Shown here one piece after another: positions 7,955 to 15,806 of a stretch of 21,959 nt of DNA. Made by a program: the position numbers and the translations under genes. Source of the DNA: Bacillota bacterium (GTDB taxonomy: Bacteria; Bacillota; Clostridia; Oscillospirales; Oscillospiraceae); the NCBI GenBank assembly GCA_023459875.1, contig JAEWRY010000009.1:1-21959 (forward strand), written 5' to 3'. Every line of letters begins with the position of its first letter. Positions within the stretch are counted from its first letter, which is position 1. A model generated the notes under the pieces. That model was not told the origin of the DNA. It searched no databases and worked only from the letters and a program-made list of their open reading frames with translations.

Positions 7955-8631
7955 TCCCCGTCACCTCCCACGAAGTAGACAAGCCCGCCTCCCGCTTTGG
8001 CGTTCTGGTACCAAAGACGGAAATCGATAACCCGCTTTTGGCTCCCGGTCATCACGGTGCACAGAGCCTGTCCCGTGGGCTGTTCTTCCAAAGCGATCAG
8101 CGTCACCCACTGGCGGTTTTCCAGCAGCGGCGACCGGCCTCCTGAAAGACAGAGAAAAGCGACTGGGCAGTCGGCGGCAAGCCCCGCCCGGAGGAAAGCG
8201 GCGCATTGGGAAAAGGAAGGCCTCGCCAAACGGAATCGGGGGATATCGAGTTCCCGGACGAAGAGCGCGCAGGAATGCTGCGCGGCAAAAGACAGAACGC
8301 CGGATTTGTAGAGATAAGGGGTGCAAAGCCCTTTGCGGTCCGTTGACATGGATTTGCCGACGGTTTCAATATAGTCCGAAAAAGAATCCTTATCCTTGGG
8401 AGCCGCAGGGCAAAGCCCGGAAAACCCAGGCCTTGTGGCGGCAAGATAAGAAAATTGCGCGGCGGCGGCAACGGCGCCGCAGTTCAATTTTCGCTCCTCG
8501 TCAACGGGGTACCATACCGGAGTTCCTTGACCGTTTTTTTCAGATTGGGCTAAATAATCAAAGCGCTCAACTTGGGAGAGCGCAAAATGTCGTTCCGTAA
8601 GCAGGACCCCTTTCAGCGACTTTTTATACAA
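7951..8631 (-). CDS. Papain/C39-like fold protein of unknown function
   Basis: 226-residue protein without an evident signal peptide. The segment NCGAVAAAAQFSYLA (about 51-65) resembles the nucleophile-cysteine helix of C39-like/papain-like peptidases, and RQWVTLIALEE (about 183) sits where these families have an H-W-V-T motif. The expected histidine is replaced by glutamine here, so activity is doubtful. This assignment comes from motif resemblance only. The start is uncertain. TTG at 8631 is the first in-frame start codon after a stop but has no ribosome site, and a promoter-like TTGCAC (8647-8652) and TATAAA (8623-8628) with an 18-bp spacer would place the -10 box over it. The gene is real: it is long, has no internal stops and is coupled by a 4-nt overlap to the DUF1294 gene. 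Confidence 0.65.
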   Translation of the reverse strand: MYKKSLKGVLLTERHFALSQVERFDYLAQSEKNGQGTPVWYPVDEERKLNCGAVAAAAQFSYLAATRPGFSGLCPAAPKDKDSFSDYIETVGKSMSTDRKGLCTPYLYKSGVLSFAAQHSCALFVRELDIPRFRLARPSFSQCAAFLRAGLAADCPVAFLCLSGGRSPLLENRQWVTLIALEEQPTGQALCTVMTGSQKRVIDFRLWYQNAKAGGGLVYFVGGDGD

Positions 8632-8668
8632 TTATTCTATAGACATGTGCAATAAACGCATGCCTATG

Positions 8669-8745
8669 CCTGCCGCAAAGCGGCAGGTGACTGTCGTGCA
8701 GTTTTGCACCCCGCCGGTGGCAGGGGTTGAAAAATGATTTTTCAA
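8669..8745. repeat. Cluster of four consecutive hairpins, possible dispersed intergenic repeat
   Basis: Four palindromes follow each other. CCTGCCGC/GCGGCAGG with a 3-nt loop (8669-8687). GTGCA/TGCAC with a 4-nt loop (8696-8709). CCCCGCC/GGCAGGGG with one bulge (8709-8726). TTGAAAAAT/ATTTTTCAA around one base (8727-8745). They fill most of the gap between the C39-like gene and the end of the adhesin gene (8632-8863). They could be terminators, a transcribed structured RNA, or a miniature palindromic element. No transposase or target duplication was identified. Confidence 0.55.
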
Positions 8746-8812
8746 TATTGGTCTGTATTATTTGTATTATTGTAGTATATAGCAAATTTTTGAGAAAGGC
8801 AAGAGATAAGAG

Positions 8813-8842
8813 CGAGCCCCACGGCATATGCCGGGGGGCTCG
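8813..8842 (-). terminator. Probable terminator of the adhesin gene
   Basis: CGAGCCCC (8813-8820) pairs with GGGGCTCG (8835-8842), and the inside contains the palindrome GGCATATGCC. It lies about 21 nt after the adhesin stop. The stem is strong but the following minus-strand tract (CTCTTATCTC) is only moderately U-rich, so termination efficiency is uncertain. Confidence 0.6.
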
Positions 8843-8863
8843 TAGTCACATTACAGGCGGGAT

Positions 8864-11800
8864 TTAATTTTCGCTGTGCTCTTCTTCTTCCTTCTTGCGG
8901 GTGAAGGTGATGGTGAGGCCGGCAGATACCATGGAGAAGGCCAGGGCCATCATGGCGAGGGTCCACATGGGTTTCACAAGGTCGGCCTGGGTGGTGCCGG
9001 TCTGAGGCAAATTGCCCAGAGGAGTCTCTTCGTCCACGACTTCCACCTCGCCGGGCTGTTCAGTGGGAGGATTCTCGATGAGAGGAGGTTCTTCCTCGTC
9101 GATGGAGGTCTCGTTGGGAGTATAGGTCCACTTGCCGGTGATGGTGGTGTTGCCGGTGACTCTAAATTCGCCGGTTTTGCTCCAGCCGCTGAAGTGCCAG
9201 ACGCCGTCGGAGGTGGTCACGTCGTCGTATCCGTCCGCGACCTGGACTGTCTTGCCGCTTGTATAGGTCTTGTCGGCGGGAAGGGTGACGTCGGGGTGGT
9301 CGCCGTTAAACTGGTAGTGCACGGTGAAGTAGGTGGGGGTGTCATCGCCGCCACCGCCGCCGCCGTTATAATTGTAGGTGACGACGATCACGTTGCTCTC
9401 GGCGTTCTCGGAGATGGTGATATATTCCGCGCTGCCGGACTTGTAGCCGCTGGGACGTCTGTCATTGAGCCAGCCGCTGTTCTCCAGGTAATTGCCCACA
9501 AGGGTCTCATTCATTGCCATTCCGTAAGGAGCGCGTCCGCGGACGTCTTCGCCCAGCGTCTCGCTAGTGTGGCCGTTCACATAGTGGACAATGAAGTCGT
9601 AATTCTGGTCTAAACGGCTGTCATAATCGCGGGAGTAGTTGATGGTGATGATGTTGGGAGTGGGTTCCCCTTCGGGGACTGCGGCAAGCTCGGTGATGGT
9701 GCGATCCTCGGGGTCGGCGCTCACAAAGTTGTAGGTGTTGCCAGTTTCTGATGGATATTTAACGCGGAGGGGTGCCGTGAAGGAGTGGCCGACCCACACG
9801 CCTTCGGAGAAAGCGGTAAAGGGTGGTTCGTCGTACTCCTCGACGGTGTCCGGAGTGACCAGGCCGGAGACGTCGTGCGTGGTGTAATAATGCTTGACGA
9901 TGACGCGGGTGGCCTCGCGGGTTTCCACCGTGCGTTCATAATTAATGGTAATGCTGTTTTCGCTGCCGGCGGCCAGAGCGGTAAGGGTAATTCCGCTGTC
10001 GTCTTCAGTGTAGGCGCCGCTGACCTCTTTCCCAACGACGGTGTACGAGCCGCTCTGGGTGGCATAACCCACGGTGAAGGGAGACAATGCGTAGCCATAC
10101 CCAGTAGAAGTGTTTGTGCTGCTTGTGATTATGTCGCCTTTCCAGTCGTAATCGGTGTATACGTGATTGACGGTGATGGAAGCCGTGTTCTTATTAGTAT
10201 CCTTGACGTAATAAAGGTTGATCACGTTGGTGCCCGCTGCTGTTACAATCTGGAGCGCGGCCTCGTCTGCAAAGCCGTTGGTTGCGGTGGCGTGGTCAAA
10301 GGTGAAGCCATTAAGCAACTTGGTTGCTGTGTATCCCTCACCTAAATATTTGGTGCTGGTGTAGGGATTGTCGGAAGCCGCAGTGTTGAACACCTCGGTA
10401 TGTTCCACACCGCCCGGATAAGAGTAGACGGTTTCGGTGTAGTAGTGGTTCACCTCTATGGTGGCAGTGCCGAGAGGAATGTCGCGCGTGTAATAGAGAT
10501 CAAGGGTATTTGTGCCCGTCAGAATAACATCGGTGTTGGGGTTGTCGGATTTGGCGGTATAGGTATTACTGTCATACATGGGAGCCAGATCGACAGAGAA
10601 AGACTGGCCGGCGTACAGGGGAGAGGGTGCGGCGCTACCGCTGTCAATAGTGTAGCTGGTGGAGGTTCCCACTTCCTCGGCGGGGGAATAATAGCCCGCC
10701 ACGCCGTTCTGGACGCTCATGGTTCTGTTCAGGTAGTGATGGGTGACCGTGAGAGTGGCCGGGGTCAGGTCGCTGTCCTGCCGCTCATAAACCAGCTCGA
10801 TGGTGCCGTTGGGGCCTACGGCGGTGAGGGTTCTGGCGTCAAGGCTGCCGGAACGAAGGGTATAGGTGTTAAGTCCATACTCATACTCCGCCTCGGGAGT
10901 ATAGGTATCGCCCTGATAGCCTTCATAGGTGTCTTCCGTGTAGCCGTCCTGCCTGTCGTTGACGACGGTTCCGGTGCCCGAGGCCGTTTCGAGCTCAGTA
11001 ATATAGGTGTGCTTCACCTTGATACTGGCATCGTCTCGGCCTTCAACATTTGTGTCGTAATAGAGATTGATGGCCGCGTTATGAGCTTCCAGTATCACAT
11101 CGCGGGAGTCGGAATCAATTTCATTGAAAACGTAGCTTCCATTAGATTGGAGCGGTGCCTGGAAGGCCTCGCCCACATAGAGAACGCCGCCCTCTGCGGG
11201 GTAGTCCACGGACTGCGTGTCGTCCGTTTGATAGGTATAGTCGATCACGTTGTGGTCAGCGTCGTAAACCTTGGTGACCGTACGGTAGATGTGGTTGACC
11301 GTGATTTCGGCGGCGGCGGGGGTCACGGTCAGGCTGTAGTAGATATTGATGACGTTCTCATCGGAGTCGCCGCTCAGGCTGCTGATCACCAGGGACTGGG
11401 TTGCGTTGGGGACGAAAGTCCTGCCGTCGTAACCGGTTTTATAGTTAGCCGAGGTGGCCGCGAAGTACTCGCCCACATACTCGGTAGTGATGGAGTCGGT
11501 TGCTCCTAACTGGTTCACATAACTGCCGGCGGTGGTAGGTTGGTTGGTACTAGGGTCAATGGTGGTAAGGTTCAGAGTATAGTAGTGATTGATGGTAATG
11601 GTAGCGCCCGCCGGATCGGGTACGTCCTTCAGGTAGCTCAGCGTAATCACGTTATCTCCGCCGGCCAGGACCGTGGTGGTATCGGTGCCCGAAACGATGC
11701 CGTTGGTGGCTGTGGCGCCGGTGAAGCTGTAGCCGTCCGCCAGCGCGGCCGTGTCCTTGGTGGCCGTGTAAGTGTCGTATGCTTTCCAGTCCGCGCCGGT

Positions 11801-13909
11801 GTCCGTGGTGCTGTCATAAGTTTCGACGGGTCCGGTGGAGCGCGCTTCCTTGGTGTAGACGCCGCCGCTCAGCACCCACTCATAGGTGTTGTAGACGTGC
11901 TGTACCTTGACGTTGGCGCCGACGCGATTGTCAACAGTTCTAACATAGTAAAGGTCAATGGGGTCGTTGCTCTCGGTCAAAGAACTAATGGTCACGGGGT
12001 CGGAGTCCGCAGCAACGAGTTCGTACTCAATCCCGCTCACCACATCTCTCAGGGGGGCGGTAAAGGAATCGCCCTTGTACAAATTGGTGTAGGGGACGGA
12101 GAAGGCCGGGCCGTATGTTGCCGTTGCCTCATCGCTGCTTCCGTCAGCAGCTATAGTTATGGTCTTATAATAATGATTAACCGTCGCCGAAACCATTATC
12201 GGATCGTAATACAGCTTTAATACGTTGCCGGTGAGTGTGGTCAGCTGCTTGGAGATATCGCCGCCGGCAAAGGCGTAATTGTCGCTGCTGTATTTGTCGG
12301 CATAGCCCGAAGGAGCGTTCACGGTGCTCCACAGCTTGGCGGTGCCGGAAGTGGTGTCGGTAGGAGTAGAGGGATAGGTTCCGGTGGTCTTGACTTTCTT
12401 AAAGTACTGGATGGTGTAAGCTGCGTCGGGGACTTCGCCCTTAACGGCGGGGACCTTGAAGCTCAGGGTGCGCAGGGTGGTGACACGGTCGGAGGAGGAA
12501 TTCACGGACCCGTCGGTGTTGTAAATGAGGTTGCCGTTCTCGTCGAGCAGCTTGCCGCTTTCGTTATAGAAGGCGTAGGACAAAGAGGTGACACCGTTCG
12601 TGAGGTAATACTGGTTCTCCGCGAAGCCGGAAGCGGCGGTGTTGAGGCTCACCCGGTAGGTGAGGGTGTAGGTGTAAAGCTCGTTACCGGTGGAGCCGGT
12701 GGTGGTGTGGGTTTCGCCGTTTAAGTTCCATACCAGCGTGTTGGAGGCGGTGCTGAAGTTGCGAATATTGGAAGAGCTGTCCACGGCGATATTGCGGGGG
12801 CTCCGGCCGTTATAGTCGGTATCGAAGACGATATATTGGCCCATGGGATCGGAGACCGTCCAGGCCTTGGTGATGAGCTGGATCTGCTTAATAATGCTGT
12901 CAAAGCTCTGGTTGAGCTGGTCGGTGTTATCGGCGCTGAAGCAGCGGGTGGAAATGCTGGTCAGCCAAGTTAAAACGGTCGGATAGCTCGAACTGGTACC
13001 GCCGATCCTGTCGTTGGAAGCTCCGTAGCAAACCGAGTAAAGCTTGATGCCGAGCTGATTGGTGCCGGTTCCGGTGATATTTGCGGCGACGGCGCCGGCT
13101 TTGTTTGCGGCGGTCGTGCTGCCGAAGTTGTTGTTATATTCAATGTTCACTTTTGAAGTCGGGAAGCCGGTAGTGTTGGTGGTGCGGTCCGTGACGCTAC
13201 CAAGGTAAGCGTTGGGGCTGCCGTCGGTGAGCAGGACGACGAATTTGTTGGTGGCGGCTACACCGGAGACGGTGGTGAGATTCATGAGGTTGTAAGCAAT
13301 CTGAAGGCCAGCCTCGGGGTTAGTATAGTTGGCGGTGGTAAGAGCGTTGATTTTCTTGGTGATGGAGTTATCGGGGGTGGCGGCCCAGGTGAGGGTGGCC
13401 GCGTCGGTCCAGCCAATAAGTGTCGAACTGCCCTCGTCGAATTGTACAACCGCGATATAGCGGTGTGCGCCGTTGGCGTCGGCGGCGAAGGTCTTGGCGA
13501 AGTTGATGGCGGCGGCCTTAGCGGAGGTCAGCTTGGTTCCGTTCATGGAGGTTGAGGAGTCGATGACCAGAACGGCGGCCGCGTCGGGAGAGGTAATGGT
13601 GGTGCTGGTCTTCTGCCGGGTCTTGACGGTCAGGGTAATGTCGAAGACGTTTTCCTCGGAGGTACCCTCGATGGTTTTGGAAATTTCGACCTTTGGATCA
13701 CTCGCCCTGGATGTGACGGAGGCCGTGGTGCTGCTTCCGGTGCTCTCACCGGCAGTGTTCAGAGTGTGGTAGAGGGGGGAGGCGCCGTTCCGTTCGATCT
13801 GCGCGTCGCTCACAAGGGTGATGGCCAGCGCGCTCATGGGGAGCAGGGAGAAGAGCATGACAATGGTAAGGAGGAGTGCAAGAGGACGACTGCTTTTCTT
13901 TGCCAACAT
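8864..13909 (-). CDS. Giant LPXTG adhesin with VWA domain and about ten MucBP-like repeats
   Basis: 1681-residue cell-wall-anchored protein. Order: signal peptide (1-29, ending MSALA), VWA domain (about 75-350) with metal-site motif D-S-S-T-S at 117-121 and a later LLTDGSPN, and an isopeptide/Cna-like stretch. Tandem repeats of about 95 residues follow, from about 565 to 1530. Each opens with a beta strand such as ATITINHYY and ends in INLYY or similar. About ten starts are visible, near residues 575, 666, 770, 868, 963, 1053, 1153, 1248, 1340 and 1441. After a Gly run comes an InlB/SHIRT-like module, then LPQTG (1634-1638), a hydrophobic span and a KK-rich tail: a standard sortase signal. 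ATG at 13909 follows AAAGGAG; a TTG at 13927 lies within the ribosome site and is rejected. Expression is probably governed by the upstream c-di-GMP riboswitch. The divergent sortase is the likely anchoring enzyme. Ligand unknown. Confidence 0.92.
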   Translation of the reverse strand: MLAKKSSRPLALLLTIVMLFSLLPMSALAITLVSDAQIERNGASPLYHTLNTAGESTGSSTTASVTSRASDPKVEISKTIEGTSEENVFDITLTVKTRQKTSTTITSPDAAAVLVIDSSTSMNGTKLTSAKAAAINFAKTFAADANGAHRYIAVVQFDEGSSTLIGWTDAATLTWAATPDNSITKKINALTTANYTNPEAGLQIAYNLMNLTTVSGVAATNKFVVLLTDGSPNAYLGSVTDRTTNTTGFPTSKVNIEYNNNFGSTTAANKAGAVAANITGTGTNQLGIKLYSVCYGASNDRIGGTSSSYPTVLTWLTSISTRCFSADNTDQLNQSFDSIIKQIQLITKAWTVSDPMGQYIVFDTDYNGRSPRNIAVDSSSNIRNFSTASNTLVWNLNGETHTTTGSTGNELYTYTLTYRVSLNTAASGFAENQYYLTNGVTSLSYAFYNESGKLLDENGNLIYNTDGSVNSSSDRVTTLRTLSFKVPAVKGEVPDAAYTIQYFKKVKTTGTYPSTPTDTTSGTAKLWSTVNAPSGYADKYSSDNYAFAGGDISKQLTTLTGNVLKLYYDPIMVSATVNHYYKTITIAADGSSDEATATYGPAFSVPYTNLYKGDSFTAPLRDVVSGIEYELVAADSDPVTISSLTESNDPIDLYYVRTVDNRVGANVKVQHVYNTYEWVLSGGVYTKEARSTGPVETYDSTTDTGADWKAYDTYTATKDTAALADGYSFTGATATNGIVSGTDTTTVLAGGDNVITLSYLKDVPDPAGATITINHYYTLNLTTIDPSTNQPTTAGSYVNQLGATDSITTEYVGEYFAATSANYKTGYDGRTFVPNATQSLVISSLSGDSDENVINIYYSLTVTPAAAEITVNHIYRTVTKVYDADHNVIDYTYQTDDTQSVDYPAEGGVLYVGEAFQAPLQSNGSYVFNEIDSDSRDVILEAHNAAINLYYDTNVEGRDDASIKVKHTYITELETASGTGTVVNDRQDGYTEDTYEGYQGDTYTPEAEYEYGLNTYTLRSGSLDARTLTAVGPNGTIELVYERQDSDLTPATLTVTHHYLNRTMSVQNGVAGYYSPAEEVGTSTSYTIDSGSAAPSPLYAGQSFSVDLAPMYDSNTYTAKSDNPNTDVILTGTNTLDLYYTRDIPLGTATIEVNHYYTETVYSYPGGVEHTEVFNTAASDNPYTSTKYLGEGYTATKLLNGFTFDHATATNGFADEAALQIVTAAGTNVINLYYVKDTNKNTASITVNHVYTDYDWKGDIITSSTNTSTGYGYALSPFTVGYATQSGSYTVVGKEVSGAYTEDDSGITLTALAAGSENSITINYERTVETREATRVIVKHYYTTHDVSGLVTPDTVEEYDEPPFTAFSEGVWVGHSFTAPLRVKYPSETGNTYNFVSADPEDRTITELAAVPEGEPTPNIITINYSRDYDSRLDQNYDFIVHYVNGHTSETLGEDVRGRAPYGMAMNETLVGNYLENSGWLNDRRPSGYKSGSAEYITISENAESNVIVVTYNYNGGGGGGDDTPTYFTVHYQFNGDHPDVTLPADKTYTSGKTVQVADGYDDVTTSDGVWHFSGWSKTGEFRVTGNTTITGKWTYTPNETSIDEEEPPLIENPPTEQPGEVEVVDEETPLGNLPQTGTTQADLVKPMWTLAMMALAFSMVSAGLTITFTRKKEEEEHSEN

Positions 13910-13916
13910 AATTTTT

Positions 13917-13934
13917 TCTCCTTTCAATAAGAGA
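13917..13934 (-). promoter_or_regulatory. Possible ribosome-site-masking hairpin of the riboswitch
   Basis: On the minus strand TCTCTT can pair with AGGAGA (five Watson-Crick pairs and one G-U) around a 6-nt loop, burying the AGGAG ribosome site of the adhesin. It starts 7 nt after the riboswitch aptamer. It is weak, so this is a candidate expression platform only. No intrinsic terminator lies between aptamer and start codon. Confidence 0.35.
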
Positions 13935-13940
13935 CAGAAC

Positions 13941-14036
13941 CATGTGGCAGCCGGACTGGCGTTACGGCTTTTCCCGTGTTAGCCTCCAAAGCTTTGCGTC
14001 CCGGACTTTCGGCCGGTTTGCCTATTTTTGTTCATG
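13941..14036 (-). ncRNA. Class I cyclic di-GMP riboswitch (GEMM-I)
   Basis: Read on the minus strand, the leader matches the c-di-GMP-I aptamer. GGCAAACC is followed by a GAAA-capped stem (CCGG...GAAA...CCGG) and the invariant GGGACGCAAAGC joining region. A second stem then follows (GGAGGC paired with GCC and UCC, containing CUAAC and an ACGG/CCGU tip), ending CCGGCUGCC. The closing helix P1 is present: GGCA pairs with UGCC, extended by CAUG at both ends (14033-14036 and 13941-13944). The GAAA loop and the CUAA-side second stem fit the tetraloop-receptor contact of the family. It lies 31 nt upstream of the adhesin ATG, so it should make adhesin synthesis respond to c-di-GMP. The direction (on or off) cannot be read with confidence. 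Confidence 0.93.
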
Positions 14037-14081
14037 TCTACAAATTCTCTTTTGTTATTTGTTTAAGTAACATCTCTGGGA

Positions 14082-14273
14082 TTAAACTTCTTTTGGCGCC
14101 GGTTCGTCGCGGTTTTCCAAAGCGCTGTCGATCAGCTTAATGAGTTCGAGGAGGCTGCGGAATGGCTGAGATTTTTTCCCGTCGGTCCAGGTTATCGTCC
14201 CTTGCCAGGTAGCGTTTTGCTGATTCAGAATTTGTATCACAAACGTTCCCCGACCGGTCTGCGGTTTTGTCAT
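14082..14273 (-). CDS. Small single-domain W-Q-G protein, function unknown
   Basis: 63-residue cytosolic-looking protein. Core pattern: GTFVIQIL, then TWQGTITWTDGKK, then PFRSLLELIKLIDSAL, that is two or three beta strands followed by an amphipathic helix. The same pattern (GTF, W-Q-G, W-x-D-G, F-x-S, terminal D) occurs at the C-terminus of the last gene of the divergent operon (21316-21753), so the two are paralogues. ATG at 14273 is 8 nt behind AAGGAG; an ATG at 14309 lacks a ribosome site. It lies upstream of the riboswitch and adhesin on the same strand with no obvious terminator between, so read-through is possible. I recall similar small proteins as common in Clostridia but know no function. 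Confidence 0.75.
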   Translation of the reverse strand: MTKPQTGRGTFVIQILNQQNATWQGTITWTDGKKSQPFRSLLELIKLIDSALENRDEPAPKEV

Positions 14274-14518
14274 TGGATCACGCTCCTTGTATGCCAGAAT
14301 GGAGAACAAGACGCTTTCACTTTTCTAAGATTCAGCATACCTGCAATTGGTTACATGTTGGTAATATATTTCAAATTGTTTGTACAAAATATAACTTTTT
14401 TATTTCTCCTGCAGACCCTATTATAATTACCATATTTTACTAAATTATTTTGGCGTTTTTTGAAAATATTTAAAAAATACAAATAATGTTACAAAATTTT
14501 GAGAATGGGACTACACAA

Positions 14519-14546
14519 TTGATATTTTTTGTTTTATACTTAATAT
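14519..14546 (+). promoter_or_regulatory. Probable promoter of the regulator-sortase-pilus operon
   Basis: TTGATA (14519-14524) and TAATAT (14541-14546) are 16 bp apart, about 45 nt before the TTG start of the BTAD regulator. The 14274-14590 gap is strongly AT-rich with A/T tracts (most extreme about 14380-14540), as expected for a divergent promoter region. It also contains a TATAAT that reads on either strand near 14420. I see no further gene in it. Confidence 0.5.
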
Positions 14547-14590
14547 GTATCACTATCTTTACAGGGTGAAAAGGAAGAAGGGGGTGCCCC

Positions 14591-15805
14591 TTGAAGAAAG
14601 AAATCACGGTTACCCCGGTGAAAACCATTTCGGTAACGCTGCTGGGCGGGTTCAGCATAGAACTGGATGGTGTTTTGCTGACGGATGAAGCCAACCGTTC
14701 CCAAAAGCTGTGGAGCGTATTGGCTTATCTGATCGTGCATCGGAATCGCAGTATCCCCCAGTCTGAATTTATCGATGTGTTCTGGCCGGAGAACGACAGC
14801 GATAATCCCGCCAATGCCCTGAAAACCCTGCTTTATCGCATCCGCGCCATGCTGGAGCCCTTGTTTGGGACGGAGATTCAGCCGATTCTCTCCCAGCGGG
14901 GAGCTTACGCCTGGAACCGTGCCATTGCCTGCAAGGTGGACGTGGACAGGTTTGAGGCGCTGATTGCCCAGGGAGAGGTAAAAAGCCGCCCCAAAGATGA
15001 ACGGGCAGAATACTATGCCCAGGCAATCGCATTGTACAGAGACGACCTTCTGCCCAAGCTGACCGATCAGATTTGGCTGGTGACTCTCTCCACGCATTAC
15101 CACGCCGGTTACATAAAAGCGGTGAAGGAGCTCTCCGCCCTTCTGTGCAATACGGGAGAATATCAGCGTATTGTGGAGATGTGCTCCAGGGCAAGCCAGC
15201 TGGATCCTCTGGACGAAGAACTGCATATTTTGCTTGTACGTTCCTATCTGCGCCTGGGGAATAACGCCGCCGCCCTTTCCCAGTACGAGCAGGCGACCGA
15301 GCTGCTTTACCGCAATCTTGGCGTGCGTCCCTCAAACGAGCTGCGGCAGGTATATACTGAGATTATGGCCGTGGAACAGTGTCTGGAGACCGACCTGGAA
15401 GTCATTCAGAAGGAACTGAAGGAGACCGCCCGGCGGCCGGGTGCTTTTATCTGCGAATATGGTTTTTTCCGGGAGGTTTACCGGCTGGAAGTCAGAAGGG
15501 CCAGGCGCAGCGGGACAAGCATTCACATTGGGCTCATTACCATATCCCTTCCCGACGGGGGGCTGCCGTCTCCTAAAGTCCTCGGCACCACGATGGACCA
15601 GCTTTCCGAGGTACTGACAACCTGCCTGCGGCGGGGAGACGTGGTATCCAAATACAGCGCGGCGCAATATGTCGTCCTGCTTCCCTCGGCGAACTTCGAG
15701 GACAGCAACATGGTCATGGAGCGGATTGTCTCAGCCTTTTACCGGCAGCACCGCCGCAATTTTCTGAAGCTTTCCGGCAAGATCAGAGAACTGGAGCCGG
15801 AATAA
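14591..15805 (+). CDS. SARP/BTAD-type transcriptional regulator with degenerate GGDEF-like C-terminus
   Basis: 404-residue cytosolic regulator. About 13-105 is an OmpR/SARP-type winged helix (LLGGFSIELDG, then SQKLWSVLAYLIVHRNR and LKTLLYRIRAML). About 112-270 is a BTAD helical domain (VDVDRFEAL, LYRDDLLP, YLRLGNNAAALSQYEQA and LGVRPSNELRQVY). About 284-395 resembles a diguanylate-cyclase fold: E-x-R-R-A-R-R-S-G, then LRRGDVVSKYSAAQYVVLLP, where YSAAQ near residue 355 replaces the R/Y-G-G-D-E-F signature. Catalytic residues are gone, so it may sense a ligand or only mediate contacts. Start is TTG at 14591 behind AAGGAAGAAGGGGG. The next gene begins 1 nt after its stop. It probably controls this operon and perhaps the divergent genes; that is inference from position. 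The DNA-binding and BTAD parts are secure; the GGDEF origin is likely. Confidence 0.87.
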   Translation: MKKEITVTPVKTISVTLLGGFSIELDGVLLTDEANRSQKLWSVLAYLIVHRNRSIPQSEFIDVFWPENDSDNPANALKTLLYRIRAMLEPLFGTEIQPILSQRGAYAWNRAIACKVDVDRFEALIAQGEVKSRPKDERAEYYAQAIALYRDDLLPKLTDQIWLVTLSTHYHAGYIKAVKELSALLCNTGEYQRIVEMCSRASQLDPLDEELHILLVRSYLRLGNNAAALSQYEQATELLYRNLGVRPSNELRQVYTEIMAVEQCLETDLEVIQKELKETARRPGAFICEYGFFREVYRLEVRRARRSGTSIHIGLITISLPDGGLPSPKVLGTTMDQLSEVLTTCLRRGDVVSKYSAAQYVVLLPSANFEDSNMVMERIVSAFYRQHRRNFLKLSGKIRELEPE

Positions 15806-15806
15806 G

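Noticed and set aside
8669..8745. CRISPR array or integron attC site at the hairpin clusters (also 21831-21959)
   Set aside because: The palindromes differ from one another, with no repeated unit and spacer pattern, and no cas or integrase gene is nearby.
10400..11509. Open frame of 369 codons opposite the adhesin repeats (with similar ones at 8876-9613 and 11540-12220)
   Set aside because: Glycine/valine-rich low-complexity translations that mirror the repeat structure of the real gene; no ribosome sites or domains.
14274..14590. A second c-di-GMP riboswitch controlling the regulator operon
   Set aside because: Neither strand contains the GGGACGCAAAGC core or its flanking stems.
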